The position numbers and the translations under genes were made by a program. A stretch of DNA of 64,000 nucleotides. Origin: Chryseobacterium sp. PMSZPI. GTDB lineage: Bacteria; Bacteroidota; Bacteroidia; Flavobacteriales; Weeksellaceae. This document shows, piece after piece, positions 41,742 through 50,963 of the stretch (positions are counted from its first letter, which is position 1; every line of letters starts with the position of its first letter). The stretch is from positions 124,001 through 188,000 of the forward strand of contig NZ_PIZV01000070.1 of NCBI RefSeq assembly GCF_002835665.1, given 5' to 3'. The notes under the pieces were generated by a model, which made no database searches, was not told the DNA's origin, and worked only from the letters and a program-made list of their open reading frames with translations.

Positions 41742-42707
41742 TTAATCCTTCGCTAATTTTACTTTTAAATTCTTGATCATGTCTTTCGTCATTTCAGAAA
41801 TTCCAAAATCATAAGACAATCCCCAATCTTTTTTAGCGACAGAATCGTCGATCGAAGCCGGCCAGGAATCCGCAATTGCCTGTCTGAAATCCGGGTTATA
41901 ATCGATTGAAAAATCCGGAATCTCTTTCTTGATTTCTTCTGCCAATTCTTTTGGCGTAAATGACATTCCACCCAAATTATAAGAGGAACGAACAGTCAAA
42001 CTTTCTTTTGGAGCTTCCATTAATTTCAATGTTGCATTGATGGCATCATCCATGTATAACATTGGCATTCCTGTATTCTCAGAAATGAAACTTGTATACT
42101 TTCCATCTTCAATAGCTTTGTAGAAAATTTCCACTGCATAATCAGTTGTTCCGCCCCCAGCAGGAGTCTTCCAGGAAATCAATCCGGGGTATCTGATACT
42201 TCTTACATCTACTCCATGTTTATCGAAATAATATTCGCACCACTTCTCTCCTGCCATTTTAGAGATTCCATAAACCGTTGTCGGATTCAAAACAACATCC
42301 TGTCCAACATCATGTTTTGGAATTCCTTTTCCAAACACCGCGATAGAACTTGGCCAGAAGATCTTTTTAATAAACCCTTCTTTTGCCATTTCACAAAAAT
42401 GAAGCAAAGGCTCGAGATTTAATTTCCAAGCGAAAATTGGCTGCTTTTCTGAAGTCCCCGACAAAAGCGAAGCAAGGTGATACACTGTAGTGATGTCGTA
42501 ATCCTGAATCACCTGTCTTACTAATTGCGTATTAGTAACGTCCATTCTTTCATAGTGTCCGGCAGCGGTAATTCCTTCCTGCCATCTGTCCAATCCTGAA
42601 GCGACCACATTTTCCGCTCCGTGAATTTCAACAAGTCTATTGGTAAGTTCGGTGCCAATTTGTCCCAAAGCACCCGTAATCAGTATTCTTTCCGTATAGG
42701 ATTCCAT
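41742..42707 (-). CDS. NAD-dependent L-threonine 3-dehydrogenase, SDR type
   Basis: This 321-residue extended short-chain dehydrogenase has the NAD motif TGALGQIG (11-18), an active-site serine in WPSSIAVFG (120/121) and the YxxxK pair Tyr146/Lys150 (TVYGISK). The segment RYPGLISWKTPAGGGTTDYAVEIFY is the hallmark of flavobacterial and archaeal SDR-type threonine dehydrogenases. It oxidises L-threonine to 2-amino-3-oxobutyrate. UDP-sugar epimerases share the fold but lack that segment. It is transcribed alone, leftward. Confidence 0.87.
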   Translation of the reverse strand: MESYTERILITGALGQIGTELTNRLVEIHGAENVVASGLDRWQEGITAAGHYERMDVTNTQLVRQVIQDYDITTVYHLASLLSGTSEKQPIFAWKLNLEPLLHFCEMAKEGFIKKIFWPSSIAVFGKGIPKHDVGQDVVLNPTTVYGISKMAGEKWCEYYFDKHGVDVRSIRYPGLISWKTPAGGGTTDYAVEIFYKAIEDGKYTSFISENTGMPMLYMDDAINATLKLMEAPKESLTVRSSYNLGGMSFTPKELAEEIKKEIPDFSIDYNPDFRQAIADSWPASIDDSVAKKDWGLSYDFGISEMTKDMIKNLKVKLAKD

Positions 42708-42764
42708 TTTTCAGATTTTTTTAGAATTGTACAAAAGTAAAAAAAACATGTCAACCATAATAAA

Positions 42765-42792
42765 AAAGGTGTATTTAAAAAAACACACCTTT
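42765..42792 (-). terminator. Terminator after the TonB receptor gene
   Basis: AAAGGTGT and ACACCTTT arms are separated by an A-rich loop. On the minus strand a T run follows the stem. It lies 80 bases after the receptor stop. Confidence 0.7.
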
Positions 42793-42871
42793 AAAATCAT
42801 TGTAGTAATTTATTTTATTATTTACCGGAAAGTGTAAATCTTATTCAATTTTAACATCCGAGTTTCTTCAT

Positions 42872-45724
42872 TTACAATGTCAGATTCAATCTCACAAAAA
42901 GAAATCTTCCGTTCATCCCAAACTGAGAAACGTTTCTGGAATACACAAACTGATCCTGATAAGAGAGATCAACCAGAGAGGTATTGGTGTATATTAAATT
43001 TCCGGAAGCATCTAAAGAAGGTGTTTTTACGGTTTTGGGACCATAATTTTTATCAGGATAAATATCAAACAGGTTATTTGCTCCAATAGTCAGTTTAATT
43101 TTGTTTGTAAATTTATAACCAATAGACAAGTCCGTTATTACTTTTGCTCCCCAAACCGGATGTTCTGTAGCTACCGCTTGTCCGTTGATGATACTTCCTT
43201 CTACAATCCCGTCATTATTTACATCCATTGTGTTTGGGTCGGTAACTTTTCCAAAATAAACGTTTCTCAAAAGAACACTAAAGTTATTAAATTCTAAAGC
43301 ATTATTCAACGAAGCCTTAAACCTTGGCACTGCTTCTTCCAGATAAACACGACTCGCTTCGGAATAATAGCGATTGATTTGGCCTGCTTTAATTAAAATA
43401 TCAGAACCATGAATCTCACCTACTCTATTCGTTTTTGAAACTGTTACGGCTAAATCTGAGTTCAAAGAAACCTTTTCAGAAAATTTAAGTCTATGCGAAA
43501 CTACAGCTTCTATCCCTTTTGTCTGGGTATCAATGGCATTCGCAAAAAAAGTTGCAGCATTGGCGTTAGCTTTATCAAAACCTTGCTGAAGATTATATTC
43601 AGGACTGCCTACAGGAAACGTTCCTACCGGTCTTGAAAACTGATCGGTTAAAACCACTCTGTTTTTTATCTTAATATAATATCCGTCCACTGTAAATGTT
43701 AAGTTTGCACTTGGTATTTTAGCAGTAAAACCGGCTGAAAAACTCTGAGATTCCTCCTGCTTCAATTGCGGAATACCCAAAATCTGCGCTACATTGGAAT
43801 CATTGGAAAACGTACCCACTTCAAAAGCAGTACCTCCCACAAACTGGGTAGCCGTTGCATTATAGTAAATCTGCTGCAAAGAAGGTGCCCTAAACCCGGT
43901 AGAATGAGCAGCCCGTATGTTGATATTATTCGTAAGCTTATATCGGGTTGCTACTTTATAGTTAAAAGTAGATCCAAAATCCGAATAATTCTCATACCTC
44001 AATGCTGCACTTAGCAACCAACGGTCTGTAACATCTAATTCTGTATCAAGGTAAGCTGCTACTGAACTTCTACCTTTCTTTAAAGCATTTTCCGGTCTGA
44101 AACCAGGAAACACCTGCGATCCTCCCGGCCTTGTGGCTCCCATAAAATCTGTAGGCTTCAGTAACGCCGGTGTCCCCGGAGTCTGAATACTTCCATTAAT
44201 ATCATAAAGTGCCCAGGAAGACTCTTCTCCACTCTCAATTTTATACCGTTCTAATCTTACTTCTCCTCCAAACGCTACGTTGAAACCCTTTAGCCAATCG
44301 AATTTTGTATCAAAATCCGCATTGATGGTATTTTGTAAAAACCCTAGTCCTCCTGCCCTAAATTCTCTTTGTTGAGAACCCTGCATAGAAGCATTGGCCG
44401 TATTTTTTATGGTATAATCGAAAGTATTCTGTCCAAAAGTATTGCTGATATCATAACTCACCTTTCCCACTTTCCCCTTAAAACCGGCTGCCAATGAAAG
44501 ATCAATTACATCGGAAGCAATTTCAGGTAAAAATCCATTAGGATAAAGAGAGGTTGAAGTTCTGCTTTGATTTGGTCTTCTGTAAAATCCTGCAGCATTT
44601 CCCATTCTGTAAGAAATCCCTCCAAATGCATATCCTCTTACCGACGGGGAAATATCAAATTCAGAATTAACAAAAAGCTGTCCTGAACCTAGTTTAGACT
44701 GCCCTACTCTCATATTAAAATCATTTCTCTCCAGCCCTCTGTAAGCCAATTCATTATTGGTAACATCAGCTTTTAAAATGGATTGTAATTCAGGAATTGT
44801 ATTGGCATTCTGAATACTGGTCAACATTGCCGGGCTAAAGTAATTGACATAAGGCGCATATTGATGGATATAATTAACAATCTGCTGTGTATTAGATGTA
44901 TTATTAATATTTCCAAAAAGAGAGGAAAGGTTTACTCCGTTTTCAAGTGCTCTTTGTTCGATGGCATTATAAGCATTAAAGATATCACCTGTCGCTGTAC
45001 CCGCTCTTCCGGTAGCAGCTCTATTCAGAAAGCTGGCCGTAACATTAACGAATCCGGTTGACCCCAGTTTTGCGCCATAATTAAGATCGAACTGAAACTT
45101 CCCACCATCCCAGCCTCCACGATGATCATTAGCTCCTTTAGAATTAAACCCACCGCCTGTAATTGCTGCAGTAAGACTATTTGTGTTCTTTTTCATAATG
45201 ACATTAATAACTCCTGCAATGGCGTCAGAACCATATTGTGCAGAAGCTCCATCTCTTAATACTTCCAATCTTTCAATAGCGAAAGCCGGAATTGCGTTAA
45301 GATCCGTCCCCACAGAACCTCTACCCGGCGAGCCATTAATATTAACTAGTGATGAAGTATGTCTTCTTTTTCCGTTTAACAAAACCAAAACCTGATCCGG
45401 TCCCAACCCTCTTAATTGCGCTGGGTCAACATGATCCGTACCGTCAGCCACGGTTGTTGAGTTGGAAGTAAAAGAAGGCGCCGCATAATTTAAAATCTGG
45501 TTAAGATCCGTCTGCGGGCTTAGCACCGATTGTGATCCAATATTGATAACATCTACAGGAACCGGTGTATCCGTAGCTACACGGCTTTTATTCCTCGATC
45601 CTACGGTAATTTTTACTTCATCTACTGATTTTACTTTGATAGAATCTTTTGTTTGCGCATATACATTGACAGAAACAAAAAACAAAATTCCTAAAGAGGT
45701 AATTTTCTGGTATTTTTTCCTCAT
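42872..45724 (-). CDS. TonB-dependent outer-membrane receptor
   Basis: The protein has 950 residues from the ATG at 45724; 13 upstream in-frame codons precede the signal peptide and were excluded. A signal peptide ends VNVYAQ. The plug domain (about 40-170) includes LRGLGPDQVLVLLNGKRRH, GTDLNAIPAFAIERLEVLRDGASAQYGSDAIAGVINVI. The 22-strand barrel ends in the beta-signal GRFLFVRLNLTL. There is no carboxypeptidase-like N-terminal domain and no SusD partner. The substrate is unknown; candidates are metal chelates or peptides. A TACATTTG box at 45744-45737 precedes it. Confidence 0.93.
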   Translation of the reverse strand: MRKKYQKITSLGILFFVSVNVYAQTKDSIKVKSVDEVKITVGSRNKSRVATDTPVPVDVINIGSQSVLSPQTDLNQILNYAAPSFTSNSTTVADGTDHVDPAQLRGLGPDQVLVLLNGKRRHTSSLVNINGSPGRGSVGTDLNAIPAFAIERLEVLRDGASAQYGSDAIAGVINVIMKKNTNSLTAAITGGGFNSKGANDHRGGWDGGKFQFDLNYGAKLGSTGFVNVTASFLNRAATGRAGTATGDIFNAYNAIEQRALENGVNLSSLFGNINNTSNTQQIVNYIHQYAPYVNYFSPAMLTSIQNANTIPELQSILKADVTNNELAYRGLERNDFNMRVGQSKLGSGQLFVNSEFDISPSVRGYAFGGISYRMGNAAGFYRRPNQSRTSTSLYPNGFLPEIASDVIDLSLAAGFKGKVGKVSYDISNTFGQNTFDYTIKNTANASMQGSQQREFRAGGLGFLQNTINADFDTKFDWLKGFNVAFGGEVRLERYKIESGEESSWALYDINGSIQTPGTPALLKPTDFMGATRPGGSQVFPGFRPENALKKGRSSVAAYLDTELDVTDRWLLSAALRYENYSDFGSTFNYKVATRYKLTNNINIRAAHSTGFRAPSLQQIYYNATATQFVGGTAFEVGTFSNDSNVAQILGIPQLKQEESQSFSAGFTAKIPSANLTFTVDGYYIKIKNRVVLTDQFSRPVGTFPVGSPEYNLQQGFDKANANAATFFANAIDTQTKGIEAVVSHRLKFSEKVSLNSDLAVTVSKTNRVGEIHGSDILIKAGQINRYYSEASRVYLEEAVPRFKASLNNALEFNNFSVLLRNVYFGKVTDPNTMDVNNDGIVEGSIINGQAVATEHPVWGAKVITDLSIGYKFTNKIKLTIGANNLFDIYPDKNYGPKTVKTPSLDASGNLIYTNTSLVDLSYQDQFVYSRNVSQFGMNGRFLFVRLNLTL

Positions 45725-45736
45725 GTGTTTTTTTTT

Positions 45737-45744
45737 CAAATGTA
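45737..45744 (-). promoter_or_regulatory. -7 box of the TonB receptor gene
   Basis: TACATTTG on the minus strand ends 12 bases before the ATG at 45724. It supports that start over the longer frame, whose first codons lie upstream of the box. Confidence 0.45.
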
Positions 45745-45930
45745 ACAAATCAAGCCGAAACAAAACATAAATACATCACAAAAAGACTCAATTTATTAAA
45801 AATTATTTAACAAAAATTATTATTTACTAAACAAAATAGAATTAAATTTAAATTTTATTGAAAATCAAAAACAAACAAGAACATTTTTCACATCCTCATC
45901 ACTAGCAATCATTTACACAAAAAAATTCTA

Positions 45931-45938
45931 TATTTTTG
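45931..45938 (+). promoter_or_regulatory. -7 box of ggt
   Basis: TATTTTTG matches the consensus and lies 16 bases before the ggt ATG at 45955. Confidence 0.45.
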
Positions 45939-45954
45939 TTTCAAAGAAAATCAC

Positions 45955-47643
45955 ATGAAGAAGTTATTAATCGCGTCGATCTTATTAACAAGTCAATTCA
46001 GCTGGGCTCAATTTACAGATATCAACATTGTAAAAGAGGTAAAAGTAAAGAATAAGGGTGTTGTTGTTTCGGCACATCCATTAGCCAGTGAAGCAGGGGC
46101 CAAAATCTTAAAAATAGGTGGAAATGCCTATGATGCTATTACCGCTACACAATATGCATTGGCAGTAGTATATCCCCAGGCAGGAAATATTGGCGGCGGC
46201 GGATTTTTGGTAGGAGTGAAAAATAATGGTGAAAGATTCACCTTAGATTACAGGGAGACAGCCCCTAGAAAGGCATCCAGGGATATGTATATCGATAAAA
46301 AAGGAAAAGCTAATACCGACTTGTCGCAAAATGGCAGGCTGGCAGTAGGTATTCCGGGAAGTGTTGCAGGTTTCTTTGCTACGCTAAAGTATTGTAAACT
46401 ACCAATGGAGCAAATCATCCAGCCCGCAATCGATCTGGCTGAACAAGGATTTGCCATCACAGATCAGGAAGCAGATATGTTGAATAACAACAGAGAGCAT
46501 TTTAAGAAACACAATACCTCTTCTATTGTATTCGTTAAAGAAACTCCTTGGAAAGCCGGAGATATATTGGTTCAAAAGGATTTGGCAGAAACCTTAAAGT
46601 TAATCCAAAAATTAGGCGCTAAAGGCTTCTATGAAGGCAAAACCGCAGATCTTTTAATTGCAGAAATGAAAAGAGGCAATGGTATTATCACTCTGGAGGA
46701 TCTTAAAAATTATAAGGTTGCCGAAAGAAAAGCTTTAGAATTTGATTATAAAGGAAATAATATCGTCACAATGCCTTTACCTTCAAGCGGTGGAGTCCTT
46801 CTTGCGCAAATGTTAAGAATGGCAAGCTTTGAAAATCTTGAAAAATACCAACAAAACTCTACGAAAGCTGTTCAGATTATGACTGAGGCAGAAAGAAGGG
46901 CCTTCGCAGACAGAGCAGAATACATGGGTGATCCTGACTTTATACAAGACAAAACCTCTTATCTTATCTCTGATGAATATTTAAAAAACAGATGGAAAAG
47001 TTTCAGCTTTAATAAAGCAACACCAAGCTCAGAGGTTGGTAAAATTGTTGAGCAACCGAAAGAGTCTACTCAAACGACTCATATTTCTGTACTTGATAAA
47101 GATGGAAATGCTGCATCCGTAACCACTACTCTTAACGGATATTACGGAAGTAAAGTACTTGTTACAGGAGCCGGTTTCTTTTTAAATAATGAAATGGATG
47201 ATTTCTCTATCAAACCGGGTGTTCCCAATATGTTTGGAGCTGTAGGAGGAGAAGCTAATTCTATACAACCTAATAAAAGAATGCTTTCTTCCATGACTCC
47301 CACTATTCTTCTTAAAAACGGAAAACCTTATATGGTTGTAGGAACGCCGGGAGGAACAACGATTCCAACCTCAGTTTACCAATCTATTGTGAATGTTGTT
47401 GATTTTAAATTGAATGCCAATATTTCTGTTAATGCTCCTAAATTCCACCATCAATGGCTTCCGGAAACAATAAAAGTAGAAAATAACTTCCCTCAAAGTA
47501 CGATTTCCGAACTGGAAAGCAAAAATTACACTATTGAGAAAGTAAAACAAATCGGAAAAACAGAAATGATTGTCCTTGATGAAAATGGAAATATCCATGC
47601 AGTAGCAGACGGACGCGGAGACGATTCTGTTGCTACGGAATAA
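45955..47643 (+). CDS. ggt: Gamma-glutamyltransferase
   Basis: This 562-residue periplasmic enzyme has a signal peptide ending FSWAQ. The proenzyme is cleaved before Thr374 in QTTHISVLDKDGNAASVTTTLN, which becomes the catalytic nucleophile of the small subunit. The large subunit contains YPQAGNIGGGGFLVGV and the LDYRETAPRKASRDMY arginine region; the small subunit has the MLSSMTPTILLKNGKPYMVVGTPGGTTIPTSV glycine-rich loop. It cleaves or transfers the gamma-glutamyl group of glutathione and similar peptides. A strong terminator follows. Confidence 0.95.
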   Translation: MKKLLIASILLTSQFSWAQFTDINIVKEVKVKNKGVVVSAHPLASEAGAKILKIGGNAYDAITATQYALAVVYPQAGNIGGGGFLVGVKNNGERFTLDYRETAPRKASRDMYIDKKGKANTDLSQNGRLAVGIPGSVAGFFATLKYCKLPMEQIIQPAIDLAEQGFAITDQEADMLNNNREHFKKHNTSSIVFVKETPWKAGDILVQKDLAETLKLIQKLGAKGFYEGKTADLLIAEMKRGNGIITLEDLKNYKVAERKALEFDYKGNNIVTMPLPSSGGVLLAQMLRMASFENLEKYQQNSTKAVQIMTEAERRAFADRAEYMGDPDFIQDKTSYLISDEYLKNRWKSFSFNKATPSSEVGKIVEQPKESTQTTHISVLDKDGNAASVTTTLNGYYGSKVLVTGAGFFLNNEMDDFSIKPGVPNMFGAVGGEANSIQPNKRMLSSMTPTILLKNGKPYMVVGTPGGTTIPTSVYQSIVNVVDFKLNANISVNAPKFHHQWLPETIKVENNFPQSTISELESKNYTIEKVKQIGKTEMIVLDENGNIHAVADGRGDDSVATE

Positions 47644-47697
47644 AAATATATTCGAGATTCTTTTTCACCAAAAGAACAAATCGAACTTAATAGGATT

Positions 47698-47734
47698 AGT
47701 TTCGGCGGGGCTTTCAGCCCCGCCGAAACTTTTT
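47698..47734 (+). terminator. Strong GC-rich terminator after ggt
   Basis: AGTTTCGGCGGGGCT and its 15-base perfect complement flank a TTC loop. Five T follow. It is the most stable-looking hairpin in the window. Confidence 0.92.
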
Positions 47735-47789
47735 AATGACTTTTATCATGTTTTTATAAAAAATTCATAATTTCGCCCTTTCAGAAGTC

Positions 47790-49079
47790 ATGTCATTAAA
47801 AGTAAAAAAATTCTATCAGCAACTTTATTTTCAGGTGATTGTTGCGATCATTGCAGGTATTCTTTTAGGAAAATTTTACCCTGAAATAGGTAAGAAAATG
47901 AAACCTCTGGGTGATGGTTTCATCAAGTTGGTAAAAATGATTATTGCTCCTGTCATTTTCATCACCCTTACTTTGGGAATTGCCCATATGACGGACCTTA
48001 AAAAAGTGGGTAGAATTGCTATCAAAGCAATGATTTACTTTTTTATATTTTCAACATTTGCACTCATCGTTGGATTGATTGTCGGCAACTTATTGCAACC
48101 AGGCCATGGTTTGAATATTGATCCTATCAGCCTGACTGGAGATGTTTCTCAATATAAAGAGAAAGCTCATGAATCTACACTCACAGGCTTCATCATGAAC
48201 ATTATTCCGGAAACCCTTTTCAGTCCTTTGGTGGGTGACAATATACTGCAGGTACTTCTTGTAGCTATTTTAATGGGAGTTGCATTGGTTTTAACAAGAG
48301 AGAAAAGTCAACGGATAACAGATTTTCTTCAGGACTTATCCTCTCCTATTTTTAAAATCGTTCATATCTTAATGAAACTTGCTCCTATAGGTGCTTTTGG
48401 AGCAATGGCATTTACTATCGGAAAATACGGACTTCATTCTGTGCTGAATTTGATATTTTTGGTGGCTACCTTCTATATCACTTCGATATTGTTTGTTGTA
48501 TTAGTTTTAGGAGCTGTGGCGTGGTATAACGGATTTAATATTTTCAAATTGTTATATTATCTTAAGGAAGAGCTCCTTCTTGTATTGGGAACAAGCTCTT
48601 CAGAATCTGCTCTTCCGGGGCTTATGCAAAAAATGGAGAAGGCAGGTTGTTCAAAAGCTATTGTTGGATTGGTGATTCCAACCGGTTATTCTTTTAATTT
48701 AGACGGAACCAATATTTATATGACATTGGCTTCTCTTTTCATAGCTCAAGCTTTAAATATCCAATTACCTCTTGAAAAGCAGTTGATGCTTCTCCTTGTT
48801 GCCATGTTGAGTTCCAAAGGAGCTGCAGGCGTTACCGGTGCCGGCTTTGTCACATTAGCAGCGACTTTGGCGGTAGTTCCTGAAATTCCTCTTGCCGGAA
48901 TGACTTTGATTTTAGGAATCGATAAATTCATGAGTGAATGCAGAGCCTTAACCAACGTTATTGGAAATTCCGTAGCTACCATAGTTGTGGCCAATTGGGA
49001 GAAACAATTAGATAAGGATCAATTACAATACTGCCTGGACCATCCAAATGAAGTTGAAAAAAAATTGGAGACAATATAG
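47790..49079 (+). CDS. DctA-type C4-dicarboxylate/amino-acid:cation symporter
   Basis: This 429-residue DAACS-family carrier has the hairpin-loop motif [14 protein letters not shown], the [19 protein letters not shown] helix and [23 protein letters not shown]. The last two resemble DctA more than GltP. It would import succinate, fumarate, malate or acidic amino acids with protons or sodium. Its neighbour ggt releases glutamate, so glutamate or aspartate uptake is a plausible alternative. A strong terminator separates the two genes. Confidence 0.87.
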   Translation: MSLKVKKFYQQLYFQVIVAIIAGILLGKFYPEIGKKMKPLGDGFIKLVKMIIAPVIFITLTLGIAHMTDLKKVGRIAIKAMIYFFIFSTFALIVGLIVGNLLQPGHGLNIDPISLTGDVSQYKEKAHESTLTGFIMNIIPETLFSPLVGDNILQVLLVAILMGVALVLTREKSQRITDFLQDLSSPIFKIVHILMKLAPIGAFGAMAFTIGKYGLHSVLNLIFLVATFYITSILFVVLVLGAVAWYNGFNIFKLLYYLKEELLLVLGTSSSESALPGLMQKMEKAGCSKAIVGLVIPTGYSFNLDGTNIYMTLASLFIAQALNIQLPLEKQLMLLLVAMLSSKGAAGVTGAGFVTLAATLAVVPEIPLAGMTLILGIDKFMSECRALTNVIGNSVATIVVANWEKQLDKDQLQYCLDHPNEVEKKLETI

Positions 49080-49146
49080 AAGTAAGGCATGTTGCCATCA
49101 AATATAGCATCCTTAACCTCTAACTTTAAACCTCAAACCTTCAACT

Positions 49147-49998
49147 TTAAACCAAAATATTCAGGCTTGAAGGCTGCACTTTAACATGAACCGGGGATTC
49201 TATTTTATTAAATTCACCATCCAGATGCCAGTTTTTGGTATTGACTTCAAATGAAATCTCGGAAACCGGAAGATAAGTTACATATTCATCATCCTTTAAT
49301 CTTTTGGTAAACATTCTGAAAGCAAATAAAGCAGAATAAGTAAGAGGAAATTTTTTCACCAGCACCATATCTACCAAACCATCACTTTTACTTGCCTTAG
49401 GAGCGATATAAGCATTGTTTCCAAATTGTCGGGTATTGGCAACATTCAGCATAAGGTATCTGCCATTGTATTGCTTATATTGTTCTTCAAAAAATTTAAC
49501 CTTGATGGGTTTATAATTAAAAAACGTTTTCAGGGAAACTTTAATATAATTTTTGAATCCGCGACTCGTTTTTTCAAATTCTTTAACTACTTTGCCATCA
49601 AAACCTGTCCCCGAAACATTGATTGAAAGTCTTCCATTCACCGTAAACGTATCAATCTTTCTTGATTTTTTTGCTTTTATCTTTTCTAAAAGTTCATCCA
49701 GATTTTTGCTAAAACGAGTTTCGTTGGAAAATCCATTTCCTGAGCCTGCCGGAAAAATAGCCAGAATTTTATCTGTCAAAATCAGATTTTTAGCCACTGT
49801 AGATATGGTTCCATCGCCTCCTATTGCTACAAAAACATCTACCTGATCAAAATGTGTTCTGATAAACTCATCTGTTCCCGGAATTGATTCAGAGACATAG
49901 TACAATGGGTTATCAACCTTGGTTTTAAGTTCATTCAAAAACGGCTGATAATTTTTTTTGGCCGAAAAAGGATTGATGATAAAAGCTACTTTTTCCAT
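49147..49998 (-). CDS. Diacylglycerol-kinase-family lipid kinase
   Basis: The protein has 283 residues from the ATG at 49998; the frame extends 13 codons further. It has the DAGK catalytic features VAFIINPFSAKK at the N-terminus, VAIGGDGTISTVAKN and FPAGSGNGFSNET. It resembles YegS/DgkB soluble lipid kinases that phosphorylate diacylglycerol or related lipids. Its stop codon lies within an AACTTTAAACC spacer repeat. It is 43 bases downstream of the DUF3298 gene. Confidence 0.87.
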   Translation of the reverse strand: MEKVAFIINPFSAKKNYQPFLNELKTKVDNPLYYVSESIPGTDEFIRTHFDQVDVFVAIGGDGTISTVAKNLILTDKILAIFPAGSGNGFSNETRFSKNLDELLEKIKAKKSRKIDTFTVNGRLSINVSGTGFDGKVVKEFEKTSRGFKNYIKVSLKTFFNYKPIKVKFFEEQYKQYNGRYLMLNVANTRQFGNNAYIAPKASKSDGLVDMVLVKKFPLTYSALFAFRMFTKRLKDDEYVTYLPVSEISFEVNTKNWHLDGEFNKIESPVHVKVQPSSLNILV

Positions 49999-50041
49999 TA
50001 CCGCAAAAATAAACAATGCTTCCTGATCCGGAAGCATTAAT

Positions 50042-50863
50042 TTACTTAATTTTCATTCTTTCTTTAAATTCTGTATTTAATGTTCCTTTTAATTCTTCCC
50101 AAGAAATTGGAATGGTGATATCTCCTGCTGCAAAAGCCGCAATTTCATATGGACTGTAATGAAAATATAGATTCTTCTTGTCAAAGTAAAAATTATTGGT
50201 AGCCGGAATTTTTTCAACCAATAACATTTCTGAATTTTTCACCTCTCCTTTATCATCTGTTGTTCCACTATTGATGTTATTGATATTCTTCATCAGAATT
50301 TCCTCAAGTTTAGCTTTTGGCATTGAAGTGATGTTCTGCAACTCCAGTTTTTTATTGTTTTTAAGATCAAAAACTCTTTCTGAAAATCCATAATTATCGT
50401 GGGCACCTCCTTCATAGCCACTTCCAAGATATTGAATATGCATATAACCATTCGTATTAGACACTAGATTCATATAAGAACTTGAATACCAATCTTGCGC
50501 ATAGGTAATATCCGAAACCCAATCTTTATTATCATTTTTAACGGAACTGAAGTATTGATTTTTCTCTTTATCCAAATAAGCCTGAAGACCTGTTTTAGAA
50601 AAATCAGTAATTCCTTGATTCTGAAAATAAATACTATCCAGGAGCTTTTTATCTTTTAAGGAAGGAAAAACCAAAAGTTTCGAAGCATAACTCACTTTTA
50701 ATGAATCTGTAATTTTTGTAGAATCCATTACTTTAACGGAATCTACAACCAATTCTCCTGATTGTTTATTCTCTGTTGTTGGGTTTTTTATTTTTTCATT
50801 CTTTTTACAAGCAGAAAAAACAAAGAAAGAAGAAAGAGCGAATATAGCAATCGTATTTTTCAT
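50042..50863 (-). CDS. DUF3298 / RsiV-like lipoprotein
   Basis: The protein has 273 residues from the ATG at 50863. A lipoprotein signal ends FFVFSACKK (Cys at about 19), then a Lys/Thr/Asp-rich linker. The YLGSGYEGGAHDNYGFSERVFDLKNNKKLELQNI segment marks the DUF4163/DUF3298 domains. A final strand pair (FHYSPYEIAAFAAGDITIPISWEEL) completes the fold seen in the lysozyme-binding anti-sigma factor RsiV. Function here is unknown. It is separated from the upstream DUF3857 gene by a terminator. Confidence 0.82.
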   Translation of the reverse strand: MKNTIAIFALSSFFVFSACKKNEKIKNPTTENKQSGELVVDSVKVMDSTKITDSLKVSYASKLLVFPSLKDKKLLDSIYFQNQGITDFSKTGLQAYLDKEKNQYFSSVKNDNKDWVSDITYAQDWYSSSYMNLVSNTNGYMHIQYLGSGYEGGAHDNYGFSERVFDLKNNKKLELQNITSMPKAKLEEILMKNINNINSGTTDDKGEVKNSEMLLVEKIPATNNFYFDKKNLYFHYSPYEIAAFAAGDITIPISWEELKGTLNTEFKERMKIK

Positions 50864-50888
50864 AATTTTAATTTTCGAATACCAATAC

Positions 50889-50917
50889 AAAAACCATTCA
50901 AAAGATGAATGGTTTTT
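50889..50917 (-). terminator. Terminator after the DUF3857 pair
   Basis: AAAAACCATTCA (50889-50900) pairs with TGAATGGTTTTT (50906-50917). It lies downstream of the DUF3857 gene stop and upstream of the DUF3298 gene. Confidence 0.8.
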
Positions 50918-50963
50918 CAAAAAAATATAATTTTAAATTAAATGACCGTTAAAAATTTGTCAT

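Noticed and set aside
42877-45770. Several open frames antisense to the TonB receptor
   Set aside because: Scattered short frames inside a 950-codon receptor gene with intact plug and barrel; no independent evidence.
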